A stretch of 64,000 nucleotides of DNA from Sipunculus nudus (Eukaryota; Annelida; Sipuncula; Golfingiida; Sipunculidae), in assembly GCA_026874595.1 (NCBI GenBank), contig CM049318.1:23564456-23628455 (forward strand). The letters are read 5' to 3'. Under the pieces are notes generated by a model. It made no database searches, was not told the DNA's origin, and was given only the letters and a program-made list of their open reading frames with translations. Positions 34,450 to 45,467 of this stretch are shown here, piece by piece. Made by a program: the position numbers and the translations under genes. Each line of letters opens with the position of its first letter. Within the stretch, counting starts at the first letter, position 1.

Positions 34450-37400
34450 TTAATTAACTGCTTCAGTTCTTTCAGATGCCCCTGAAGTTGGTCTGCTGTG
34501 TGAAGCATGTTGCAAATAGTCCACCAACGAGGCCGCTCGGGTCTGTTCTGAGTCATAATCAAGAACCATTGGTAATTCCTTACGACCAAAGAGGCTTTCT
34601 CCTGCCAAAATAAGCATTTTAAGTCCGGACCCTTCAGTCACAACGGCACGACCAGAGTACTTCAGGAAAAAGTGGTCTGTTAGTGGAGAAGAATTCCCAT
34701 GTGTGTAACATCGAAACGTAACACGGAAGTCCTCTCCTTGAAGAAGGTAAAATGTGTTATCTTGCTTGTCTGTTACAAAAATGGTGAATTTATCATCACT
34801 GATACGCGCTTGAAGCTGGCTGTTTTCATCCCTGTATGGAAAATCTAACTTTTGGACCTGTTTCCCTTCCACAAGATCAAACAACACTAGATCATGGCTG
34901 ATTGCGAGTTGCCCATCGCTGGATATGTCTTCCATTGGTGCCTTCACACTTACTGCTTTGGCCACCACTTGTGACACCACGTTTACTGAAACATACATGT
35001 TTGGGTCGGTAGCCATCAACCCTGTCGAAGCTAATCGAATAACTACAAGATCCTGGCTGCTAGGAAATTGTAGAATCTCTTTGGCAATTTTGTCTTTTGA
35101 TTTCTTCGACTGAAGAGATATGGTGCTTGCACAGTTGCTGAAGTGTGGTCCCGGATATATTCTTAAATTCAGATTATTATCAACTACATAAAGCCTGTTC
35201 TCCTGAGGTGCGAATGCTGCACATGACCCCGTGACTTCATGGGTGGCTTTGTTACTACCATCTTTCAAATCATATACTTTCAAAAACTCACCGTTCTTCT
35301 TCCTCTTTGAGTTCACTAGGAATTTATTTGAAATGCAAAGGTGGGATTCCTGGAAAGTTGTAAATTTTCTCGACAGCACTGCTGGGTCAACATTCTTGAT
35401 TCGCACCAGAGATGGAACTTTTTCTACATACACATGTTGGTGCCCTGTTCTAGGTACTGTGTACTTCGTTTTCTGCATGGTCTCCGTTTGGACTATTCTG
35501 TCTCCGGGTCTGAGCTCAAGCCGTAAACTTGACAAGCCTTTGAAAATCTCATTACCACGGATCTGCACGGTTTCTATGGTTGCTGCAGCATTTGGCTGTG
35601 ACTGGACAGTTCTCTGCACCACATCCCCTCTGTGCGGAGTATATCTTATATCTTCAGCTACTCCATCAATTACTTGTATCTTTGCGTGAAGTTGAACTTC
35701 TGTCTGTTTGTCAGGGGTCAGCCATGTTGCTCTAGGAGTGGATCTACTTCCTGCCAATGACATCACACTACACGGTCTGTCTTCATCACCAACATCATAA
35801 CCACTTTGTTGAAACTGCAGCTCAAGGCGGTCAGACTCCTGTTTCAAATTAAGACCTGGTTCTGAGGGAAGTCCGGGAACAGACAATGGGTCACACACCT
35901 TCAAAAGTGGCCCAGTCTGCGCCGCGAATCCTTGCTGCACTTTCTTTCCCTGTGGTCCTCTGTTCTCGGTCCCCCCAATATTCATGATAACAATCTCTTT
36001 CTCCAGCATAAGTGCATACTGGTTGGAACAAGGGGATACGGTGAAATCTCTAATAACGGTCTTCATTGCATGCCACGACACTGTGGTTTCATTCTTTACC
36101 TGTACTACTTTCACCTCATTATCCTTTACATCAATAACATGAGCCCCATCAAAAGAAAAGCAAGGGTATCGCTCATGCTTTCCACGGCGGAAAGTGATCC
36201 GAGTACATGTTTTAATACCCGTCCTCCAAAGTAAAGCTTCCCAATCACTGATCCCACTGTATACAACTATTATATGATCATTATCTGGGGATGGGATGAT
36301 TTTCTTTACATGAGGTTTCTCTTTTTCCAGACGAACGTCTTCCAGTACAGTTACTCGTATATCCTTCACTTTATCCAAAGAGAGGAATCGTTTCGCCTTG
36401 AAAATCTTTCCCTTCCAAGGATTGCCTATTTTGTACATCTTGACAAGTTTAGGATCCTGACACCCTAAGAAGGCTTTCAGGTTGGAGACATTAGGCCCTA
36501 TAGCTATTGCTGTTACTCCTGCGCTATCCTCGAATACAGAAATATTCTCTTTGGTCTTGAAAAGCCTCATCCTTACCTGATCACACTGGGCAATGATAAA
36601 GAATTCTTCATTGTGTGTCAGGGCTGTTGGCCGGTTGTGGACTATTGATTTGGTGTCTTTGAATCGCCATAATATGACTTTCCAGCCAAATCTGGCGGCA
36701 ATGAAATTCTGGGTAGTGAACACCAACGGGTTGAAAAATCCTTTCTTGTAGACAAATTCATCCATACTGTGGAGAACCTTGCCAGTCTCAACATCCACTA
36801 TCTGGATTCGGCCATGGTCTCTGAATTTCCTGTATGTGAATATCATCAGTGTGTTGGAAGGGAGATGAAAAGTAGCCTGGAACACAATATCTTGAGCTAT
36901 ATCCATTTCAAATGGAAGGTCACGTATTTTCTCATTGGTTGACAAGTCCCAGCTTGAGATGTGGAATTTCCCTTCATCATTAACATCCAGAACATACAGG
37001 GTTTGGAAATCTTTGGAACACACTATCGTCCCACTCTTTTGCCACGGTTGACTACTGCGTATCGTGATATTTTGTTGAATTCCAACCGATGCAGTCTCAA
37101 AGCATGACACCAGAGGCACCAACGGACAGACTCTGGTCGCTATGGTATCACACTGCTGAATCAAAGTTTTTACGTACAGAGATTTCTCCATGTAAGACAA
37201 CAACCTTGCGCTCAGCTCGAGTGGGAATGACTCTGGGAAACGACCTACATATGGCTGAACAAGCCTCAGTGTCGCCAGAATTACATTGACTTCTTTGTCC
37301 TTTCGAACTCGTTTATCTAAACTGAAAAATTCGATCTCTTGTGCAAGCTCATGTACTGAACTGCTGGCCATTTTAGCATGCAAATATTCATAGTTGAATA

Positions 37401-39269
37401 TCACATGACTCTTCAATCCGTTATAATCTTTTGATTTGATCAAATGAAATGGCAGTTCGGACATTTTTCTCAAGTTAAAACGAAGATCAACTCTATCAGA
37501 ACTTGAGCCTTCATAGACATACGGCTGAAGAGGAACTTTTCGGTCCTCACTGCACTTGGCGTCGGTTAAACCAAACCGCGCAAGCTGTGCCTGTGTATAC
37601 TGAAAGCCCTTCTTCTTTCCCCCACCCCATTTACCAAGAAAATAATCAGCCATTGTGCCATGGATGTACCAAGAGAATTCCTTCTCTGCCAGGTAACGTT
37701 CTTTTGCAGACATGATGAACTGTCGATGGTACCAGTAAAGGACATTTGCACCGTCCGCTGACCTTTCAACAATATAATTGTTGATATCGGCCCGTACACG
37801 CGACCACAAAAGTGGAGGTATTCTTCTAATTGGAGGCTTCCAAAATTTGTACATCTTACTCAACAAAGTGTCGTCGATGGAGAGAATGTGATCCATTTCT
37901 GCCTCACTAAGACCATTTCTCGAAGCTGTTAAATAGCTCAAGCAGTGTTTCACCAGCGAAACTGAAAATTTAATTTCAAGCTGTTCAAACAATTTATTAA
38001 TTGCCCCTTTTACCGTTGTCTGTAATTGATTAGGATTTATTTCATCAAACGACCTCCAGCTCAACACCTGATCAAAAACAATCCTTGCATACAGTGGCAA
38101 ACTGCACGCTTTCAGGGCACCGTGTATGACTTGATTTTGTTGCTTAGTCACAGTCCTGTTTGCATCGCTTAACCACTTGGCTATCACAACCATACCAACG
38201 TCAAGTCCAAGTTGCGGCACTTCAACGTATTGTGCTTTATCCTCAGGATACAGTTGCTGTAACCTTTCTAAGAGATTGTACTCTTTGTCAAGGACTGACA
38301 GAACAAGCTTGGTGTGAGCCTGTAGTTTCTTTGGCAGCCATCTCAGTTTAAACGCTTGATATGCAGGATACAACTGGTCAAGAGAGTCTATAAATACGAC
38401 CGTTGGTTTATCTGCAGTGGCAAAGCTTAAACTTTCAGTAAATAAGGCAACAGCATCAGAGAAATTTTGGGGTTCAATCCATGCTTTTTTGTAGACATGG
38501 TGTAATTGTTTCCCAATACTTGTCAGCACTTGCATTATGTTTGATGAGTCTGCAGTTGTGCCGAGAAAGCGAACAACCACAGTTGTTAAACATTCTGCTG
38601 AAGAGCCGCCAAACCAATCTGGAGCTTTTTCAGCAGCTTTTGCTAACACTGATGTCTTTCCACATCCAGAGGTGCCATAGATAACAAAGGGTAGGTGAGA
38701 TGTTCCGAGGGTATAATCTTTAATCTTCTCAAGCACATCTTCTCGTCCCTCGAAGACTTGGCAACGTGTCTTTGCAGTCTCCCAGTGCTGGCATACTTGC
38801 AGTAAAAGATTATTAGACCTATCGCCTCCTTTTGTGACGGCTGTATTGACTAGTTCTTTTACTTTATCATGGAATCTTTTGCAGAAGCTATCTAAATATT
38901 CCTTGTGTTTTGCTACATCAATTACTCTATCCCTCCACTTCTGGGATGCTACTGCAGCAGCTATGTCCTCAACAGCGTCAACATCCTGGATGGCAGCACC
39001 TGAAGAATTCCAACCAATTTCACACTTAATAATTTTTTCCTCTGGCAGTAATTGTTTTATCTTGTGCTCCTTAAGTTCTTCCAGGAGCTTCTGAGCATTA
39101 CTGTCTATGGAAGGTTCATCTCCAGTGGCCTCTAAGTCTATAAATTTCTGTGCCTTTTGCTCTTTCAGATGACTAGTTATATCTGGGATGTTTCGTAAGA
39201 AACAAACACAGGCTTCCTCTTTCTTGTCCCCTGCACCTGCTACTCCTCGGGTAACTTCTGCTTCGGTCA
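34450..39269 (-). CDS. NWD1-like gene last exon (NACHT and WD40)
   Basis: A 4.8-kb uninterrupted exon encodes the last 1606 residues, including the P-loop (GTSGCGKTS), Walker B (VVFIDSLDQL) and all predicted propeller blades. The acceptor is TTTTCAG; joining to the previous exon makes a Val codon. The stop is TAA at 34450-34452. Confidence 0.9.
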
Positions 39270-42200
39270 CTGAAAAGAAAAGAAAGGAGTATATTTAGGT
39301 TTATCTCTAAGTAATTAAGTAAAGGTACAAGGGCTTTGATTATAAAATAAAACTATTAATTCAATATAAAACTTTCAACGTTTTGTAGAGCAGAGACAAT
39401 GAGGTGCTCCATCTGCAGGACATTACTGTCAGTGTTCAAAGTCATTTAGTTTTCATTTCGAAAACTTATGGCAAAAGTACTGATAACAAGAGGTTCATTG
39501 ATGATTGCTCTTCGCACTCTTTCCTACTTCTCATACTCATATGTAAAGGATGCAGGCTGCATCCTGTTTACCTGTCATGCAGGTTTTCCCTTGTTCATGT
39601 GTACGTGAAAAATCTGCATACAATGAGCAGCTCAACAAAATGAATGTAACATTCATTCACCCGTTTATGAGCATTATTTTGAAACTAATTATTCATGGGT
39701 TATTAAAATAAGGATTTCCATACTGGTATAAATATTTGTTAAACGAACCTGACATGAAGAACATGTGGGTATCAAGGTCTGACATTTTCCCAAGTTTATT
39801 GGCTTGAAAAGCCAATTTCCTGATTGTTTGCTGAAGCTCTGTCTCAATTTTCTTCCATTTCTTTGAAGCTTCCTGTCTTAATGCTGCATCTTCCTGCAAG
39901 ATGACGTTGTGACCTTAGACATTTGTGAGAAATCGTGTTTAATCAGACACATAGCCTAAAATCACGGTCACAATTTTATATTGAAAAAAAAATAATTCCT
40001 TCGTCATATCTGTGTGTAAAGTTCGTACTTTTATTAGAAATGGCTATCACTTCATGTGTACTTTCAACTTAAGAGTAAGAAAGTTTCTTTAATAGAAAAA
40101 ATTAACGAAATGTCATATTTTGTCGACTTCCTCTGAATCAGAGATACCTTGTGTCCATAATTTTCTATCATTGAGCTGACCGGCTGTAGTAAATATACTG
40201 GCGGTTTTGCATTCTCATCCCGACGGTACCATGCAGATACCAGACTCAGGTCGACACCCATTCCACCAGAAACTTGTTCCATCATCTTGAAATGCTCTTC
40301 AATAATTTGATTGGGTAGAGGTCTATAGCCGTATTTATGGCCAAGGATGACCTACGTATACAACATAAAAATCCATTTCAAATTTATGATTGAACATTAA
40401 TGTACTGCACCATTTCTCTCTTAAGATTCTGAATATTGTTTACCTTAACACACATATATCTTGTACAAAGTCACCTGAGATATCACACTGGTCATCAGAT
40501 TGATGAAATAAAAGAGAACTTGCTTTGGAATATATGGAGTAAACAGCTTTGAAATTAATTTAGCTTATTCTCTAGAATTCAAGTCACTTTTTTGCGACGG
40601 AGTTGAAGATAGCCTTTGAAGAACAATTAACCCGAGAACCTAGTTTCAAAAGCTCATTGTCTTAAGGGCACGTTATTTATTTTACTTGTTGTTTTTTATT
40701 TTGCTTCAGATGGAATAGGATACTAATTTTGAGCTATTCAATCCCCGTAATATATGTTTATTGCGATATTTCTGATAAATACTTTCAAAGGAACAAATAA
40801 CTGTTTTACTGATTGTGACAAATATATAGGCACCTAGCTGGTGCACAAGCTTACAACAAAATTTGGTCCCATGGATAATTCCTGGCATTTGTTGATCTCA
40901 CTCAGACATAGATCAGTGGTGCTGTGGTTGTCAGAGGCTTGCTCAGGCACGCCCCATCTCATGTCCACAACCTGAATTAATAGGATTAATTAAGAATATT
41001 TAATGAATAGTACATGGATTATATATAAGGAAACTCTATGGTCCAGTCACTAAGGGGGATATTAATATTGGAACATCTTTACTTCAAGGGAGATATTAAT
41101 ATTGGAAAAACCTCACGTTAAGGATGATATTATTATTGGAATATTGTTTTACATTGTCATAAAAAGAGCACAGACAGATGATCCTGATAAGAAATTAAGG
41201 CACTGCTTCGAAAAAAATTACTTATTTTGAAATATCCTGAAAAGGGATGTCACTATACAATACAGATACAATTATTGTACAAGGACCTAAAATGAAAAAT
41301 TGAGTAACTCGGATGCATAACTGTCCGAAAATGTGTACAGTGAATGTGTTATACAACTTTTTATGAATACGCATGTAACTCAGTGAAGTCTTCACTTTAT
41401 ATATAATAGCTTTATTAATGTCAACATTTTCCCCAACTTTTTTTCACCAAACATACCTGAAACTCCAGACCATGTTTTTCTCTGCAGTACTCTGTTAGAC
41501 GAGGGTAAACATGCCTCATTAATGCATTTCTCTCTTCTTTGGTGTCTGGAAATTTAATCACACACATATAAGTGACGTAAATGTTTTATTGTTATTTCTC
41601 TACAACCAAATGACGCTTAAATTGATAAAGAAAGCAACAGAAAATGCAATCTAAAAATTTATTTAGAAAAAATATTTTATGATGCTATCAACTTAAGGGT
41701 AGACTGAAAGCTTATGAAATTAAAACGAAGTGGCCACAAAATACATATTGAAATTTATGATAAATATAACATTTGAAGCTGTTGTGTGTAACTTAGGATA
41801 AATATTTTATGTAGGCAAAAGCAGATTAAACCGAAGAAGAATTTATGGAGAAATTTACTTATAAAGACCTGAAAGGTAGAAAAAATTACCGGAAAATGTG
41901 GAACTCAGGAAGATACGGACGACCTTTTTGTTGAGGGGTGGAATCTCATTGAGAGGACATACTCCTCGCAGCAACAGGCTTTCTTTTCTTTCACGTTCAC
42001 TTATTTCCTCCTGTGTCTCTTCCTCCTTGGCCCCCTCGGCCTCTCTGATTTTATCCACCACCTGTGACAGAGAACTGAACTTATTCACAAGTGGGCCTAT
42101 CACTGATGGATTTTTCTCTTGCTCTTCGTCCTCAGAATCACTGTCCTCTTGTTTCCTCAGGACATCCTCCTCGTCCGGCGGTTGTTTTGCGTCATTTTCA

Positions 42201-43813
42201 TCATCATCTTCTTTCTCAATTGAAAGATCCTCTTGATCCATAGTCTGCTCTGTAGAGTCCTCAATGACTGCTTGTCGATCTTCCCTTGGATCAGTTTCTT
42301 TGATCTCCGGGGGAGATTTACTAGCTCCATTTTTAAGTTTACTTTCAGAAACGTTGTCCTTTTCTATTTTCTGTTCACTATCTTTTGCTACAACGGGAAG
42401 AGATGGTTGATCAGATTCGGTGATATTGTAAGAATGTTCATTTTCTACTGTAACTGTTTTTATCACGTCAGAGGATTTCACATTTTCCTTTTTAGTTTCC
42501 TCGATGGAAGTACTCTGTCCATCTTTGCTCTCAATTGCTTTCACATTAGCTGCGTCACTCCCTGATGTACTTTCTGTTACTTTGGTCAAAGATGCCCCTT
42601 TTGATATAGATTTCATATTAATATCACCTTTGGTCTCTATAGAATTCTCATTTGGCTTATCTGCTTTCTCTGTTGTGCTAGGTTTATTTAAGTTTTCTTT
42701 AGGTCTCCCTGTCACACCAGACTGAAGATTTGAAGTTTCATCCAAGACAGATTGTTTCAGAGCGTGTTTGTCTGGTTGACTGTTTTTTATGCTCACACTT
42801 TTGTCTGGTGATTTGCTCTCATTCTGTAAACTGGAGGTGCTGGTACCATTACTCTGCTCTATGTCAATCTTACTTGACCCTGATTTAATAATGCTATCAA
42901 CAACTCCATCTGATGAATCATTATTTGAAACAACTTCCTGATCTAAAACAGGTTCATGTATTATTGATTCAGTAGATTTACCAAAGGTTTTTGGTTCTCC
43001 ATCTATCTTTGTTAATGATTTTTTATTTTTTGATACATCAGCTTCTAGTCTATTTGTTTCATTTGCTATCATGTTATTAAGTGTAGTGCCTTTAGTCCCA
43101 GAGGGTGGTTCCCCATGCACATTTTCTCCATTGCTGCCCTTCCCAGAATTATCTGTAGGGTTTTGTTCAGGACCATTCTTTGTTCCTTCAGAGATGCTTT
43201 CATTATTGCTCTGTACTAATTCTACTTTTACATTCTTATTATCTGAATCATCATGCTTTGGTTCTTTCTGATCTTTTGTCGATATAGACTGGAATTTTCT
43301 AGTTTCCTCCTTCAACTGGGTTATTTCTTTATTTTTCTTTTCACTATCTGAAATTTGTTTGCCTTCTTTAGCCTCAGTGCTTACACCAGTCAGATTTTCA
43401 GGATGTGCTATTTTAACGTCCATGCTGCCTGCCACCTCTCCATTATATAATTGCTCAGAATTATTTTCCTTATTGGTACCTGGACTGGCAACTTCTTTGG
43501 GCATTGCCCCATTTTTAAAAGCTGTTATTTTATCACTGCATGCTATCTTCTCTGATTCTGTAGTTATATTAACTATTTCTGCTCCCTTTGTTCCATTTGG
43601 ATTTTCATTTTGTTTATCTTTAGCACTAATTTTTAAAGGCTGTTTATCTATATGACCCTCCTGTATGTTATTTTGTTTAAACTGATCTGGGTCCAATGGA
43701 ACTGGTCCATTTTCATTTACAACTCCTTTGGACAACGTAGACTGTCCACCTTCTGTTGATTTTTGCCCTTTGATAGTATCTGTGGCAGAACTGTTACTCT
43801 CTACTGAAGGCAT
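34450..43813 (-). CDS. NWD1-type NACHT/WD40 STAND ATPase with long disordered N-terminus
   Basis: Minus-strand coding exons are 43813-41890, 41545-41457, 40971-40855, 40351-40148, 39893-39749 and 39269-34450. All junctions are GT-AG in compatible phase, giving 2432 residues. Residues 1-630 are low-complexity and rich in Ser, Glu, Lys, Asn and Thr, with acidic runs near 560-600. Residues about 632-780 form a DUF4062-like block (RIFLSSTFSDTKEERNALM, VVDMRWGVPEQ, VILGHKYGYRPLP, SAWYRRDE). The NACHT ATPase follows: Walker A GTSGCGKTS near 1025 and Walker B VVFIDSLDQL near 1117. The C-terminal 900 residues contain degenerate beta-propeller repeats. NWD1/TEP1-like STAND proteins are signal-responsive ATPases, often in innate defence or apoptosis-like assemblies; the role here is inferred. 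An in-frame TAA eight codons before the ATG supports the start. Confidence 0.88.
39749..39893 (-). CDS. NWD1-like gene exon 5
   Basis: 48 codons plus one base. Strongly helical and charged (RQEASKKWKKIETELQQ), a likely coiled-coil or helical linker before the NACHT region. Ends in phase 1 with TCA G. Confidence 0.8.
40148..40351 (-). CDS. NWD1-like gene exon 4
   Basis: 68 codons, phase 0. Begins VILGHKYGYRPLPNQI and continues through SAWYRRDENA. Donor GTATCT. Confidence 0.85.
40855..40971 (-). CDS. NWD1-like gene exon 3
   Basis: 39 codons, phase 0. Encodes VVDMRWGVPEQ and CLSEINKCQ, conserved in the N-terminal block of NWD1-like proteins. Donor GTAAGC. Confidence 0.85.
41054..41150. repeat. 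Three-copy minisatellite in an NWD1-like intron
   Basis: Three units of about 35-45 bp sharing GATATTAATATTGGAA. Lies between exons 2 and 3 of the gene. Confidence 0.6.
41457..41545 (-). CDS. NWD1-like gene exon 2
   Basis: Encodes DTKEERNALM through KHGLEFQ, the continuation of the RIFLSSTFS motif. Donor GTATGT, phases 1 to 0. Confidence 0.85.
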
Positions 43814-43851
43814 AACTTTTTTTCCTTTATGCCTTTACATATCCTGGATTT
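41890..43851 (-). CDS. NWD1-like gene exon with disordered N-terminus
   Basis: Single large exon. A pyrimidine-rich acceptor (TTTCCAG) gives an exon start near 43851, leaving about 38 nt of leader before the ATG at 43813. It encodes 641 residues, nearly all low complexity, and only the last ten (RIFLSSTFS) enter the conserved domain. The donor is GTAATT. Confidence 0.8.
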
Positions 43852-44419
43852 CTGGAAAGGGAAAAAGGCAGTTTGTCATATTTTGTAATTAAATAGCAAA
43901 AACGAATAAAAACAAGCCTCTTATGAATCCAATGAATAAATATATGTATATAGCATGAATAATAAATTGGTTTAAGAAAAATTGACATTTACTAGAAACC
44001 TTTAATGGTCAAATTCAAGTAGAAGTGATGGAAACATTCACCATAAACAAGACTCTTTTTATTATTGTATTTCATGAATCTAAATTCTCTGACATCTTAA
44101 AGTGTTATTTCAGTGTATTATAACTGCACGCCATTTTCAAAACAAACATTTACAGTCCTTATAGTTCACATTTAACAATTGTAATATATCTTAAATAAAT
44201 GCAGGAATTTTTAAAAGGCAAATTTATGAATGTAAGCATATATAAATTAAAACTTGTTCCATAAAATAAAATAAACTGATCCAATAACTGTATAGAATAT
44301 TAACTTTCAAACGACTGTATATATCAAGATGCTGGCTCCAAGAATGTCATATATATTCAATGTATTCACTGGAGCGAAAGAACTATTCTTCACAAAAATC
44401 ACTGTAAGAAAGAGTGTAT

Positions 44420-44690
44420 ACAGTTGGCATGTTTGTTCATATTATCCAAGGTTAGAGATCTAATGGATTTTTTTAAGGATGTGTCTGGGGTAAATTTGCT
44501 TAGATGGCCAAAAGGGTCCCAAAGTCTCAGTATATACAAGGAGGCTATATTACGTAAAGGCGATAAAATTGGTGCAGCCGCCTGCAGTAGATTTATACAC
44601 CTAGCTGTGACCTCTTTAATATGGGCATCTCTCTACATTAGGAAAAAAATCCATTCCCCAGAGTGTCCACAATGGAGAGGTTCTACTGTA
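44420..44690. mobile_element. Decayed Tigger-like MITE
   Basis: Right end (reverse) reads CAGTAGAACCTCTCC, ATTGTGGACAC, flanked by TA at 44689. The left end is doubtful (CAGTTGGCA near 44419). Upstream of the NWD1-like gene. Confidence 0.4.
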
Positions 44691-45066
44691 TATGCATAAT
44701 TTTACCTGGTGGGGTAATTTAGTGCTATGATCAATTTGTTACACACCTCATACATACACACTGTATGATAAACCCACCATATAATAAACTGAATATATAG
44801 TTAAAAGATAAATTTTCTCAAACTGACATCATCTTATTTATATATAAATATTGTCATTGACATACCAGTACATTTTTTTCACTTGTTCTTCTTTTGATCT
44901 ATCAAAAACAAATTTTACCTGCTGTATTTCCAAAAAGCATGCGTCTTACACAATCAAACTGGATATGGTGAAACAGCAGACAACAGCGCGTGGGGGTATA
45001 ATAATCACAAAATGACAGAGATATCATTGTGAGACCTGTCAGTGCCCTGGTTGTTTATCTCGTTAC

Positions 45067-45394
45067 CTGGTGTCTCCGTGTAGTCTGGTATCTGCTCATA
45101 CATGTTTTATTTTCCTTTTTATAATGTCTTGTAGTAGTTTAAATATGAGATGTATACATGCAGCAAATTAAAGGAAAATGTAACTGTGAAGTTCTAAATT
45201 ATCCATGTGTTATTTTACTTTTATGAATTTTATTTAAGAAATAAAGTATCAACAAATCAATTGAAAAGAAACATACATTTTACGTTACACCAAATAAAAC
45301 ATGGCCGCGCCCATGAAACAACACGCGTGACAGATTAGGGGCATATATTTTTGTTTCATTGATAATTTCCTATACGTAAGGCTAAAGGAGCATC
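45067..45394. promoter_or_regulatory. Putative bidirectional promoter, NWD1-like (-) / Acl4-like (+)
   Basis: The two genes are head to head. On the minus strand CAG/GTAACG near 45067 could be the donor of a non-coding first exon that splices to the acceptor at 43852. The TPR gene begins at 45395. Placing both starts here is an inference from spacing and one donor-like site; other CAG/GTAAAA donors occur at about 44914 and 44703. Confidence 0.3.
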
Positions 45395-45467
45395 ATGGGA
45401 AAGAGAAATAAAAAAGCTAGAATACGGAAGAGAAGTAAAGGGAAAGTTGCCGACGAAAACATTATTG
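45395..45467 (+). CDS. Acl4-like exon 1
   Basis: 24 codons plus one base, ending G/GTGAGT. Encodes the basic N-terminus. Start ATG in context CATCATGG. The next intron (3.5 kb) holds the foldback element. Confidence 0.8.

Noticed and set aside
35231-35689. 152-residue plus-strand open frame
   Set aside because: Antisense shadow of the NWD1-like last exon.
41898-42236. Ser-rich plus-strand open frame
   Set aside because: Antisense of the acidic low-complexity exon of the NWD1-like gene.
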